From the NCBI GenBank assembly GCA_028818695.1, contig JAPPNK010000014.1:1-64000 (forward strand): a stretch of 64,000 nucleotides of DNA. The letters run 5' to 3'. The translations under genes and the position numbers were made by a program. How positions within the stretch are numbered: position 1 is the stretch's first letter; every line of letters starts with the position of its first letter. Below the pieces are notes generated by a model. It had not been told where the DNA came from and made no database searches. It worked only from the letters and a program-made list of their open reading frames with translations. Shown one piece after another: positions 16,964-26,114 of the stretch. The DNA is from Candidatus Poribacteria bacterium. Lineage in GTDB: Bacteria; Poribacteria; WGA-4E; GCA-2687025.

Positions 16964-18066
16964 TGAAAATAACGAAGCTGGAGACGATACTTGTCAAGCC
17001 GCGCTGGCTTTTTCTGAAGATGCATACGGACGAGGGGCTGGTTGGACTCGGCGAGCCGATACTGGAGGGGCGCGCCAAAACATGCGCCCAGGCGGTCGCC
17101 GAAATGGAGGAGTACCTCATCGGGAAAGACCCGCGCCGAGTCGCGCACCACTGGCAGGCGGTCTATCGACACGCTTTCTATCGGGGCGGTCCCATTTTGA
17201 CAAGCGCGCTCAGCGGCGTTGAGCAGGCGATGTGGGACATTGCCGGCAAGGCGCTCGGCGTTCCCGTTTATCAGCTTCTCGGCGGACCGACGCGCGACCG
17301 CATCCGACTCTATAAGGGCGGAGCCAGCCCCGACACGATACAGGACTGGATCGCCAAAGGGTTCACGGCGTTCAAGGTGGGCGTTCAGGGCGGGCGGAAC
17401 GCGCGCATCGTTGAAAATATGCGGTTCATTGACAACGCCGCGAACGCTTTCGCCGCCCTGCGCGAGGCTGCCGGTCCCGACATTGACCTTGCCATCGACT
17501 TCCATGGCGCGATCAGTCCGCAGACGGCGAAGCTGCTCATCAAGGCGCTGGAGCCGTATCAGCCGATGTTTGTTGAGGAGCCTGTTCAGTGCCAGAATGT
17601 GGATGTGATGGCGGAAATTGCGCGGGGGACGCATCTGCCGATTGCGACGGGGGAGCGCATCTTCACAAAGTGGGGTTTTCGGGAGATCCTGGAAAAGGGC
17701 GCCGCGTCGATTCTTCAGCCGGACCTGTGTCACGCGGGCGGAATTTTAGAGACGCGGCTCATTGCGGGGATGGGCGAGGCGTATTACGCGGGCGTCGCGC
17801 CGCATAATCCGCTCGGGCCGATTTCGCTGGCGGCATGCATTCAGCTGGACGCGAGCATACCGAACTTTGTCATGCAGGAGCATACGACGCTGGGCGAAGG
17901 GTATCTGAAGAAGCCGTTCGTTTTCAAGGACGGGTATGTGGAGCTGCCGACCGCGCCGGGGCTGGGCGTTGAATTGGACGAAGAGGCGCTGGCAGACAAG
18001 ATTGACCACGACTGGAAAAATCCGAGGGCTTATCTGGAGGAGGACGGCTCCGTCGTCGACTGGTGA
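16963..18066 (+). CDS. dgoD: Galactonate-dehydratase-like enolase superfamily enzyme (MR/MLE)
   Basis: 367 residues that track the D-galactonate dehydratase pattern closely: N-terminal capping domain with FLKMHTDEGLVGLGEP and AFYRGGPILTSALSG, then a TIM barrel with metal ligands in IDFHG, the VEEPV glutamate and TGERI, and the catalytic histidine in VAPHNPLGP. DgoD dehydrates D-galactonate to 2-keto-3-deoxygalactonate. No kdgK or aldolase is adjacent, so specificity for galactonate is inferred from motif similarity only. ATG at 16963 is coupled to the upstream dehydrogenase. Confidence 0.82.
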   Translation: MKITKLETILVKPRWLFLKMHTDEGLVGLGEPILEGRAKTCAQAVAEMEEYLIGKDPRRVAHHWQAVYRHAFYRGGPILTSALSGVEQAMWDIAGKALGVPVYQLLGGPTRDRIRLYKGGASPDTIQDWIAKGFTAFKVGVQGGRNARIVENMRFIDNAANAFAALREAAGPDIDLAIDFHGAISPQTAKLLIKALEPYQPMFVEEPVQCQNVDVMAEIARGTHLPIATGERIFTKWGFREILEKGAASILQPDLCHAGGILETRLIAGMGEAYYAGVAPHNPLGPISLAACIQLDASIPNFVMQEHTTLGEGYLKKPFVFKDGYVELPTAPGLGVELDEEALADKIDHDWKNPRAYLEEDGSVVDW

Positions 18067-18196
18067 CGGCGCCTCGGCGGGAGAAGCTGCCTGCAAACCG
18101 TCCGCATTCGCCTCCCCAGTCCTTGACGGCTCAACGCCCTTGACATAAAATCAGGTTGCCTCTCAAACAACAGCAGAAAGCGGCGGCTGGTCCAAG

Positions 18197-19429
18197 ATGA
18201 GCGAACAAGAGGAGAAGGAATCTTTCTCCAAAGAAGAAATTGAAAAGATACGCAGGGCGGTTCGCAAGCTTCTGCTGACGCTTGCGGCGCTTGCGGTCGG
18301 GACGGCATGGATTGCATGGCTCGCGCGTGTCGCCAACGGGCACGAATGGGCGGTCGGCTGGTTTCAGCGGTTTGAAAAACATGACCCCTGGGCGTTCTGC
18401 TGGCGCATTGGACTGGAAGCCGTCGCGGCGTCGCTCATCGTAGGGGCTCTCACGTACGCGGGGATCTTTGCGTTCCGCTCCGCCAAAAAAGAATCAAGCG
18501 AAAAATTAAGCGGCATTGGCAGCTTAGAAAAAACGCTTGTCAGGTCGATCGTCCGGGCGCTTCTATTTCGGGCGGCGCCTGTCGTTCTGCTCAGCTCGCT
18601 TGGAGCGGGATTAGGAACGCAGGCGGTCGTCTCCGCCTACTGGAGCGTCTTTTTAGCGATCATAAAAGATGAATGGCGGTACGTCCCCTCCCGTTTCGCC
18701 TCCGGCCTCTATTTCGGCTTCGCGTTTGCGTTCTGGTACCAGACCTCTTTTTGGCTCGCCGCCGCGGTGACGGTCGGCTCGCAGGCGCTGATTCCCTTCG
18801 GCGTTCATCTGGTAAAACCGATTCTACGCATCGCAAAACACATCGTCAAGAAGTGGGCATGGATACTGGCGGCAGCGGGCATCGCGGCGGTCGGGGTCTT
18901 AGAAGGCGCCGACTCGTTTGCATGGACATTTGAATGGCTTCAAGAGCGGTATAAAGCGCGCGACCCGTGGGCATTCTGCTGGCGCATCACGCTGGAGGGC
19001 TTGCTTGCGTCCTTTGCGTTCCTCATTGCCGCGGCCGTCGCTGAGCGGGCGTTGAAAGCCGACTGGAAGCGAGACAAAGCCAAAGGCAAAATCACGAGAG
19101 CGGACGTCCTCATCCGCGCGCCGATATTTGAAACGCTGTTTTTTCAGGCGGTACCGATCGGAGCGTTGAGCTGGATGGACGCCAGCTTCGGGACGCAGGC
19201 GGTTGTGTCGACATTTCTGTTTGCGGCGGCGCATTTCGAAAACTCGACCATAAGCGGCATCGCGGCAGGCATACCGGGCGGGTATTACTTGGCCTTCAGC
19301 TACGCTTTCTGGCTGCCCGAATCGTTCTGGACGGCGTTCTGGGTTACGGCTCTCTCGCATGCGCTGCATAACCTGCCGCCCGCCATGTTCATCGGCGGCG
19401 GCAAGACCGCTCAATCGGCAAAGAACTAA
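18197..19429 (+). CDS. Two-domain CPBP-like intramembrane protease homologue with one degenerate half
   Basis: 410 residues, many membrane helices, made of two homologous halves; each starts with DPWAFCWRI..E and has a GTQAVVS segment. The C-terminal half keeps CPBP (CAAX protease/bacteriocin-processing) active-site positions: E in PIFETLFFQ, H in FAAAHFEN and H in LSHALHN. In the N-terminal half these positions are replaced (ALLFRAAP, WSVFLAII, GSQALI), so it looks catalytically dead. The canonical EExxxR is ETLFFQ here, so even the active half is unusual. It converges with the next gene, with a four-base overlap. Confidence 0.72.
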   Translation: MSEQEEKESFSKEEIEKIRRAVRKLLLTLAALAVGTAWIAWLARVANGHEWAVGWFQRFEKHDPWAFCWRIGLEAVAASLIVGALTYAGIFAFRSAKKESSEKLSGIGSLEKTLVRSIVRALLFRAAPVVLLSSLGAGLGTQAVVSAYWSVFLAIIKDEWRYVPSRFASGLYFGFAFAFWYQTSFWLAAAVTVGSQALIPFGVHLVKPILRIAKHIVKKWAWILAAAGIAAVGVLEGADSFAWTFEWLQERYKARDPWAFCWRITLEGLLASFAFLIAAAVAERALKADWKRDKAKGKITRADVLIRAPIFETLFFQAVPIGALSWMDASFGTQAVVSTFLFAAAHFENSTISGIAAGIPGGYYLAFSYAFWLPESFWTAFWVTALSHALHNLPPAMFIGGGKTAQSAKN

Positions 19430-20541
19430 AAGACAGGCTCAAACGAGGTGCGGAGATCAACGGCGCATCCTTCCCGCGCGGAACGATAACCCGCGTCAAA
19501 AATCTCCACCACATGCCGCGCATGCTCCGCCGTGACGATCGTCGGCTTCCCCTCTCGAATCCAGTCCACCAGCTGCATGATGTCCTCAAACACATGCGCC
19601 TCCGGCAGCTCTCGGTGAACGCCTGTGACATGCGGCAGCTCCCCCTGCCCCGCCCGACTTTCGATCTCTTCGCGCCCTGGGTACTCAATCGGCGCTCCGT
19701 TGAACCTCCCGTCGCTGACCCGCCCGCGCGTTCCGAAGATGGACGCGCGCCCGACATTCAATCCGCCCGCCGCCGAGCCGTACACAAACGCAAACAGCGC
19801 GTCCCCAAAATCGACCGTGATGAAGGTGTTGTCGTCCATTTCGGTTTGGATGCGTTCGCTGCGAAATTCGCGTTCTAGAATGCGCATGCCTGAAAACGCC
19901 GTGACGCGCTTCGCCGGACCCAAAATGCCTGTCAACGCATGGAGGCCGTAAACCGTCATATCGTAAAGGGGGCCGCCGCCCGGACGCTTGTAATACCACG
20001 CCGGGTTGATGTTGCTGAGGGGACCGTCCCCTTGGCGCGCCGCTTCGTTTTCGTGGTAGGCTCCGAACGCCGCGCCTGTCGCCGCCCAGACAACGCGGCC
20101 GAGTCCGCCGTCCAAAATAAAACGGCGCGCCGCCTGATTCTTTGGGCGCAGCATCTCGCCCGGCGACGCGACCAGCTTGACGCCCCGCTTCTGCGCCTCG
20201 GCGATGAGAGCGTCCGCTTCGTCCGTTGTCGTCGTCATGCTCTTGTTGAAATGAACATGGACGCCGCGCTGAACCGCCAGCATCCCCTGCTCAAAATGGA
20301 GGCCGATGGGCGAGGCGAGAGAAACCGCGTCAACGACATCGGCGTCCAGCATCGCTTCAAAATCGGCAAAGGAATGTTCCGCGCCGAATTTGAGCGCCGC
20401 AGCCTCGGCGCGCTTCTCAACGATGTCGCAAACGGCGGTCAAACGCAGCCTGTCCTGGACATCCGTCTGCGTCACATGCGGAAGGATGCCGCGCAGCGCG
20501 ACGCTTCCCGTTCCGACAACTCCGAAACGCAGCGGTTTCAT
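19426..20541 (-). CDS. Gfo/Idh/MocA family oxidoreductase with altered EKP motif
   Basis: 371 residues. A Rossmann N-terminus (RFGVVGTGSVALRG) and a C-terminal beta-sheet domain are clear. The usual EKP catalytic motif reads HFNKSMT, so lysine is kept but the flanking residues are changed. It is coupled by a four-base overlap to the SDR gene upstream, implying a two-dehydrogenase module acting on one carbohydrate-like substrate. Confidence 0.83.
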   Translation of the reverse strand: MKPLRFGVVGTGSVALRGILPHVTQTDVQDRLRLTAVCDIVEKRAEAAALKFGAEHSFADFEAMLDADVVDAVSLASPIGLHFEQGMLAVQRGVHVHFNKSMTTTTDEADALIAEAQKRGVKLVASPGEMLRPKNQAARRFILDGGLGRVVWAATGAAFGAYHENEAARQGDGPLSNINPAWYYKRPGGGPLYDMTVYGLHALTGILGPAKRVTAFSGMRILEREFRSERIQTEMDDNTFITVDFGDALFAFVYGSAAGGLNVGRASIFGTRGRVSDGRFNGAPIEYPGREEIESRAGQGELPHVTGVHRELPEAHVFEDIMQLVDWIREGKPTIVTAEHARHVVEIFDAGYRSAREGCAVDLRTSFEPVF

Positions 20542-21440
20542 TCACCCGTTCCTTGCGCGTCTCTCCATGAGGTCGTGTGCGTCCATCCGACCATTCGTTT
20601 GATGAGATCGCATTTGATGAACGACTCATGCCCCTCCATATGCCGGGCGAGCGGCTCCAGGTCTGGGTTGAAGCGTTCAACCAGCTCGGCGGACGGCTCT
20701 AGGGCGGAGGTGTCGTCCGCGTTCACAAAGTAAGCTCCGTAAGGGGGCAGTTCGTCTGCCGCCTCCATGAGCAGCCGGTGGGCGGAGGCGACATCCTCGC
20801 TGCCGACCCAGCAGTAGAGCCAGGGCGTCCATCCGCCTGCCGGGCGCGCGTTGGCGTTCATCTGGGCGCGCCGTTCAGGGGGGCAGATGCCGGCGGGGCG
20901 CGTGACGCTCGTGCGGATGCCGTAGGCGCGGGCGTACATCGCCATCAGATCCTCGCCCGCGTTTTTGGAGTAGCTGTAGGAATCTTCAGGATAACATGGG
21001 TGGTTCTCGTCTATCGGCAGATAGTCGATGGGAAACGGGTTGCCGCTGATGCGGAATCCATGCCCTAGGGCGCAGTTGCTTCCGCACAGGACGACGCTGG
21101 AGACGCCCTCTTCGACCGCCGCCTGCATGAGATAGTAGGTTCCGAGCATGTTTGTGCGGAAGGTGGCGTCGAACGGGACGCCCTGCTCTTCAGCGCGGGG
21201 GCGTATGTTCGGGTGGTCGACAGGGTTCGGCTGCGCGCCGAGGTGCTGAATTGCCTGAACGCCCTTGACCGCTTCCTGGCAGTCTTCGTATCGGTTCAGG
21301 TCTGCCTGTATCCATGGCAGGTCGGAGAACTCCTCGTCCGGCGGGCGGCGCGATGTCAACACAAGGTCGTAACGCTCCCGCAGTTCCCGTATCACATACG
21401 GACCTAGACGCCCGCTCGCGCCGGTGATGAGTACCTTCAT
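20538..21440 (-). CDS. NAD-dependent epimerase/dehydratase (extended SDR)
   Basis: 300 residues. The nucleotide-binding motif GASGRLG is at 7-13 and the catalytic YxxxK is YSYSK in EDSYSYSKNAGED, with the serine in LCGSN. The overall layout matches atypical extended SDRs such as uronate dehydrogenases and UDP-sugar epimerases. ATG at 21440 is chosen for AAGGAG nine bases upstream. It is first in a two-gene minus-strand unit with the Gfo/Idh/MocA gene. Confidence 0.85.
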   Translation of the reverse strand: MKVLITGASGRLGPYVIRELRERYDLVLTSRRPPDEEFSDLPWIQADLNRYEDCQEAVKGVQAIQHLGAQPNPVDHPNIRPRAEEQGVPFDATFRTNMLGTYYLMQAAVEEGVSSVVLCGSNCALGHGFRISGNPFPIDYLPIDENHPCYPEDSYSYSKNAGEDLMAMYARAYGIRTSVTRPAGICPPERRAQMNANARPAGGWTPWLYCWVGSEDVASAHRLLMEAADELPPYGAYFVNADDTSALEPSAELVERFNPDLEPLARHMEGHESFIKCDLIKRMVGWTHTTSWRDAQGTGE

Positions 21441-21590
21441 GCGCCGCTCCTTTTCATATTCGCCGTCCCATTGTGCGCAACGGGCATGATACCGCGTTTC
21501 AGGCTTAGCGCAAGCGGAGCATACTTCATGCGATGCTCCGATTTGAAAAGAGCGGCGCGGCAGCGTATCATCATAAGAAAGGAGTATGCT

Positions 21591-21836
21591 ATGTCCAACG
21601 AAAAACGAACCGTCCGCGCTGTCCGCCGAGAAAAAGAGATCACGCTCCAGCAGCTCGCCGAAAAAACAGGCATCCCTCTCAGGACGCTCACCATGATCGA
21701 CCGGAAGCATTACTTCGCCTCGCCCGAACAGGTGCGGCGCATCTGCGACGCGCTGGATGTTCCGCCTGAAGAACTGGACATCGGCGCCCCCGAAACGAAG
21801 CCAGGCACATGGGGAACCGGCGGGACCTACTCATAG
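21591..21836 (+). CDS. Small XRE-type helix-turn-helix protein
   Basis: 81 residues consisting almost only of a Cro/C1-type HTH domain (LQQLAEKTGIPLRTLTMID, then SPEQVRRICDALDV) plus a short glycine-rich tail. AAAGGAG lies seven bases before ATG 21591. Likely DNA-binding. It points toward the convergent pyruvate kinase gene and has no obvious toxin partner on either side. Confidence 0.75.
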   Translation: MSNEKRTVRAVRREKEITLQQLAEKTGIPLRTLTMIDRKHYFASPEQVRRICDALDVPPEELDIGAPETKPGTWGTGGTYS

Positions 21837-21846
21837 CGCCGCCCGA

Positions 21847-23271
21847 CTATAGCGCGTCAGCTTTTAACATGTTCGTTGTGCCGCGCGCGTCTAGGGGCGT
21901 CCCTGCGACGATGACGATGCTGTCCCCTTTCTGACCGACTCCCGCCGCCAGCGCCGCCGCCTTCGCCTTTTCAATGATGTCGTCCGTGTCGACCGGCTCC
22001 TGTATCAAGAGCGGATCAACGCCCCAAGATATCTGAAGCCGCTGAAGAACCTCCTCGTCCGAACTGGCGCCGATGATCGGCATTTCTGGACGAAACCGCG
22101 CAACCGCGCGCGCCGTCTGTCCAGAACGCGTGCAGCAGACAATCATCTTTGCGCCGATGACCGTCGCCAAATCGCAAGCCGCTTGACTCACCGCGTCCTT
22201 CACATTCGCGCTCGTTGCCATATGCCGCTCCGCCATGAGCGCCGCATAATGAAACCGCTCGCGCGCCGTGTCCGCGATCCGCTTCATGATTTTCACCGCC
22301 GCGGTCGGATGTTTGCCGACAGCGGTTTCGCCCGACAGCATCAAGGCGTCCGTCCCGTCAAAAATAGCGTTCGCCACATCGGTCAACTCCGCCCGCGTCG
22401 GACGCGCGTTATCAAGCATCGACTCCAACATCTGCGTCGCTGTGACGACAGGCAGACCGCGTCGGTTCGCCTCCTGTATGATCCGCTTCTGCGCCCATGG
22501 TATCTCATGCATCGGTATCTCGACGCCGAGGTCGCCCCGCGCGACCATCGCCCCGTCGGACGCCTCTAAAATGGAGATGAGATTCTCCAGCGCCGCCCGC
22601 TTCTCAATCTTGGCGATGATCGGAATTTCCAACCCCGCCTCCCGTATGAGCGCGCGCGCCGCGCGGATGTCGTCCGCCGTCCGCACAAAGGAGAGCGCGA
22701 TCCAGTCCACCTGCCGCTCTAAGCCGAAGCGCAGGTCTGCCTTGTCCTTCGCTGTCATGGAGGGCAGGCGCAGCAGCTTCTCCGGGACATTGATGCCCTT
22801 GTGCGCGCCCAGTTCGCCGCCATGAACAACCTCGCAGACGGCGTCCGCCGCGGTTGCGGACTCAACGCGCAGCTCCAGCATGCCGTCCGACATGAGGATG
22901 CGGTCGCCCGGTTCCAGCTCCGCGATGAGCTCTCGGTAGTTGACGCTCGCCTCCTCGGCTCCGCCGGGCGTCTCCCGCGATGTCAAGACGAAGCGGCTGC
23001 CGGGCGTCAGCTCAACCGCCCCCGGCGCCATCGGTCCGGTGCGTATCTTCGGTCCGGACAGGTCTTGTATAACGGCAGTATGCCTCCCCGTCTCTTTTCC
23101 TGCTTTTCTCACCATGCGGATATAGTCGAGATGTTCCTTGCGCGAGCCGTGCGAAAAATTGAGCCGCGCCGCGTCCATTCCCGCCTCAACCAGCTCTAGA
23201 ATCGACTCATACGATGCGGTGGACGGACCGATGGTGCAGATGATTTTCGCTTTTGCGCTGGCGCCGTTCAT
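21847..23271 (-). CDS. pyk: Pyruvate kinase
   Basis: 474 residues, the standard size. Family motifs are all present: KIICTIGPS near the start, RLNFSHG, the GPKIRTG substrate segment, the active-site signature IIAKIEKRAALEN, ARGDLGVEIP and TATQMLESM, followed by the C-terminal regulatory domain. It converts phosphoenolpyruvate and ADP to pyruvate and ATP. It overlaps the upstream response regulator by four bases, an unusual partnership for a glycolytic enzyme. Confidence 0.96.
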   Translation of the reverse strand: MNGASAKAKIICTIGPSTASYESILELVEAGMDAARLNFSHGSRKEHLDYIRMVRKAGKETGRHTAVIQDLSGPKIRTGPMAPGAVELTPGSRFVLTSRETPGGAEEASVNYRELIAELEPGDRILMSDGMLELRVESATAADAVCEVVHGGELGAHKGINVPEKLLRLPSMTAKDKADLRFGLERQVDWIALSFVRTADDIRAARALIREAGLEIPIIAKIEKRAALENLISILEASDGAMVARGDLGVEIPMHEIPWAQKRIIQEANRRGLPVVTATQMLESMLDNARPTRAELTDVANAIFDGTDALMLSGETAVGKHPTAAVKIMKRIADTARERFHYAALMAERHMATSANVKDAVSQAACDLATVIGAKMIVCCTRSGQTARAVARFRPEMPIIGASSDEEVLQRLQISWGVDPLLIQEPVDTDDIIEKAKAAALAAGVGQKGDSIVIVAGTPLDARGTTNMLKADAL

Positions 23272-24692
23272 TTGCCTCTTCCCCTCGCGCGCGGTATGGG
23301 TATGGACAGCTCCTCAATGCGCCGCCGCAGAGTTGTTCGGCTGATTCCGAGCCAATGCGCCGCTTTCACCTGATTGCCTCCCTGCGTCTTGAGCGCGTTT
23401 GCGATGAGCGCGCGCTCCAGCTCGTTCAACGCGGCTTGGTACATCTCGCCAGGCGGCGTTTCTTCCGCTAAGCTCTCGACCGCTCGGCGCATCATTCGCG
23501 CGGTTAACGGCTCCTGTCCATCTAGGAGCTGCTCTGGGTTCAGGACTCCCGCCGGCAGATGCTCCTTTAAAAGGACTCCGCTTCTGGCGAAGACAGCCGC
23601 ATGCCGTATCGCATTTTCCAGCTCGCGCACATTTCCAGGCCATGGGCATTCTTGAAGCGCCTGCGCCGCCGCCTCGTCCATGGCGAGGGAGCGCCGCCCG
23701 AGCTCTTTCGCCGTTTTCGCCAAAAAATGCTCCGTCAAGGCGGGGATGTCCTCCTTCCGTTCGCGCAACGGAGGCAGCTGAACGGAGACCACCTTCAAGC
23801 GGTAGTATAAATCCCAACGGAACAAGCCGTCGCGCGCCGCCTCCTCCAGCGGATAATTGGTCGCGGCGATGACGCGCGCCCGGACGGGCAGGCTTTCCGT
23901 TCCGCCGACGCGCTGATACTCGCGCTCCTGCAGGGCGCGCAGCAGACGCACCTGAACGCCGGGCGACGCGCTGACGATCTCGTCCAGAAAAAGCGTGCCG
24001 TCCTCCGCCGCCCCGATGACGCCGCTTGTCTGTCTGTCGGCTCCTGTGAAGGAGCCTTTTTCATGCCCAAACAGCTCCGATTCAAGCAGGTCTTCGGCAA
24101 AGGCGCCGCAGTTCACCGGCATAAACGGCTTGTCGCGGATTGGGCTGTTGAAGTGAATGGCGCGGGCGGCGTTCTCTTTTCCGACGCCGCTTTCGCCCTC
24201 AATCAAGACCGTGACGCGGTTCACCGTCAACGCTCCGATCAGTTTATACACCTCCTGCATGGCGGGGCTTTCGCCGACAAGGGCGGGCATACGCCCCTGC
24301 GGCTCGGCGGGGGCGGAGGAGGCTTGCGTTGAGCCGGAGCGCTCCATGCGCGCCAGCAGCGTTTTCAGGCGGTTCAGGTCAAGCGGCTTCGTCAGATAGT
24401 CTATCGCGCCGCGCTGGATCGCCTCAATAACGGTCTGCGGATCGCCGTAGGCGGTCATGACGATCACATCGGCGTCGGGGCTTGCTTTTTTTAAAAGCGG
24501 AAGCGCGTCAAGCCCGCTCATTCCCGGCAGTTTGACGTCGCAGATGATGACAGAGGGCCGCTCCGCCTTGGCAATCTCAATCCCTTGTTCTGCCGTTTCA
24601 GCGAGAAGGGGGGCGTATCCGGCGCCTTTGAGAAACTGCTCGAACGCCCAGCGCGCCTTCTCTTCATCCTCAATGACGAGCGCTTTTTTCAT
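23268..24692 (-). CDS. NtrC-family sigma-54-dependent response regulator
   Basis: 474 residues: receiver domain (phosphoacceptor D52 in IICDVKLPGMSG, TKPLD downstream), AAA+ sigma-54 activator domain (Walker A GESGVGKE, the sigma-54-contacting GSFTGA loop, Walker B TLFLDE, arginine region FRWDLYYRL) and a Fis-type HTH (HWLGISRTTLRRRIEEL). When phosphorylated it should activate RNA polymerase-sigma54. It is coupled to the histidine kinase upstream and pyk downstream. The usual FLDEIGE and FREDLYYRL read FLDEIVSA and FRWDLYYRL. Confidence 0.92.
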   Translation of the reverse strand: MKKALVIEDEEKARWAFEQFLKGAGYAPLLAETAEQGIEIAKAERPSVIICDVKLPGMSGLDALPLLKKASPDADVIVMTAYGDPQTVIEAIQRGAIDYLTKPLDLNRLKTLLARMERSGSTQASSAPAEPQGRMPALVGESPAMQEVYKLIGALTVNRVTVLIEGESGVGKENAARAIHFNSPIRDKPFMPVNCGAFAEDLLESELFGHEKGSFTGADRQTSGVIGAAEDGTLFLDEIVSASPGVQVRLLRALQEREYQRVGGTESLPVRARVIAATNYPLEEAARDGLFRWDLYYRLKVVSVQLPPLRERKEDIPALTEHFLAKTAKELGRRSLAMDEAAAQALQECPWPGNVRELENAIRHAAVFARSGVLLKEHLPAGVLNPEQLLDGQEPLTARMMRRAVESLAEETPPGEMYQAALNELERALIANALKTQGGNQVKAAHWLGISRTTLRRRIEELSIPIPRARGRGK

Positions 24693-26104
24693 GGCGGTCC
24701 TCCTTCCAGGGGAAAGCTCAATAGAACGCGCGCGCCGCCTTCCGCCCTGTTTTCGATGCGCGCATACCCCCCATGCTGCTCCAAAATGCGCTTGACGACG
24801 GTCAAGCCAAGCCCGCTCCCCCGCGTCTTAGTCGTGAAAAACGGATTGAACAGCTCCTCCAAAGCCTCCTCCGAAAAGCCAGGTCCGCCGTCCTCCACAA
24901 CAAACTGCGCCTCGTTGCCGACCGTCCGAATCGACGCTGCGATCTCGCCTCCGTCCGGCTGCGCCTGCGCCGCGTTCAACAGCACATTCAGCAGCGCTTG
25001 TTTTAAAGAGGCTTCGTCTGCGTTCAAGATCGGTTCATCGACAATGTCGAGACGCGACTGAATCCTCTGCTGGCGGAAATTGGCGGACAGCAGGTCAAGC
25101 GCGCCGCGCAGAACCTCCGCCGCGTTCATCGGCTGAAAATGGAGCCGCGGCGGACGCGCGCTGTCGACCGCAAAGGCGAGCGTCCGCTCCACAATATCGT
25201 TCAGCCGGTCGATCTCTTCAACGCCGTTTTCAATGTAGGTCAAGATTTCCTCCTGCCGCGTTTTTTCGGCTGCGAGCTGCAGCGTCAACCGAATCGACGA
25301 GAGCGGGTTGCGTATCTCGTGGGCGAAGGTTGCCGCCATCTGTCCAGCCGCCGCCAGGCGTTCCTGCTGCGCCAGGCGTTCGCGCGAGCGCAGCAGTTGA
25401 TCCGTCATCTCGTTGAACGCCTCGGCGAGCTGTCCGACCTCGTCTTCGGAGCGCGACTCGACCCTGCGCGTCAGGTCGCCGTCTGCGATGCGCCGGGCGC
25501 CTTCAGCCAGCTCCTCTATCGGCGCAGTGATCGCGCGCGCGATCACCCTGCCTGTCAACGCGGCAAACGCCGCGCCGGCCATCGCCGCCCCAGCCACCAG
25601 CCATGCGATCCAGCGCCGCGCCGCCTCCACATCGTCAAACGGCAGCGTCATCGTCAGCAGCTCCACGTTGCGGTCGAACGGTATCCGCGCATGCGCCATC
25701 CGGTATGAGCGCCCCTGTACGCTGAACCATCTCGGCTCGGACGGGTTTTCATACGCCGCTTTCAACGCCGTTTCAAGACGCGCATGGTCGTCCCGTTCAA
25801 ATTTGGATCTGTCAAGCGTCGCTCCCATGACATGCCCGTTACGGTTCGATCCGATTAGATCGACGCCGAACGCCGTCTTCGCTTTTTCATACTCGCGCCA
25901 ATTGCCGAGATCCAGCAGTTCGGAAGACGCGACAGCGTTCAAATAACGGCGCATGGAGGCGTCCACATCGCGCTCCGTATAGCGGTTGAAAACATAGAGC
26001 GAAGCCGCCGCCGAAACGCCGACCGCGGACATCACGAGCGCCGTGAACGGAACTGCCATTTTCCAGCGTATGCGCCATCTTTTCACCCAGGAACGAATCC
26101 GCAT
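24689..26104 (-). CDS. Membrane sensor histidine kinase
   Basis: 471 residues: TM1 (about 16-38), a periplasmic sensor region (39-163), TM2 (164-187), HAMP (187-240), HisKA with phospho-accepting H262 in FAHEIRNPLSS, and an HATPase with DGGPGFSEEALEELF and TTKTRGSGLGLTVVKR. It is the cognate kinase of the adjacent NtrC-like regulator, with an ATGA overlap. The ligand of the periplasmic domain is unknown. Confidence 0.92.
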   Translation of the reverse strand: MRIRSWVKRWRIRWKMAVPFTALVMSAVGVSAAASLYVFNRYTERDVDASMRRYLNAVASSELLDLGNWREYEKAKTAFGVDLIGSNRNGHVMGATLDRSKFERDDHARLETALKAAYENPSEPRWFSVQGRSYRMAHARIPFDRNVELLTMTLPFDDVEAARRWIAWLVAGAAMAGAAFAALTGRVIARAITAPIEELAEGARRIADGDLTRRVESRSEDEVGQLAEAFNEMTDQLLRSRERLAQQERLAAAGQMAATFAHEIRNPLSSIRLTLQLAAEKTRQEEILTYIENGVEEIDRLNDIVERTLAFAVDSARPPRLHFQPMNAAEVLRGALDLLSANFRQQRIQSRLDIVDEPILNADEASLKQALLNVLLNAAQAQPDGGEIAASIRTVGNEAQFVVEDGGPGFSEEALEELFNPFFTTKTRGSGLGLTVVKRILEQHGGYARIENRAEGGARVLLSFPLEGGPP

Positions 26105-26114
26105 GGCGCGCCTC

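Noticed and set aside
15737-17733. Long open antisense frames opposite the Gfo/Idh/MocA and dgoD-like genes
   Set aside because: They lie opposite strongly conserved coding sequences and their translations are arginine-rich with no family resemblance, as expected in high-GC DNA.
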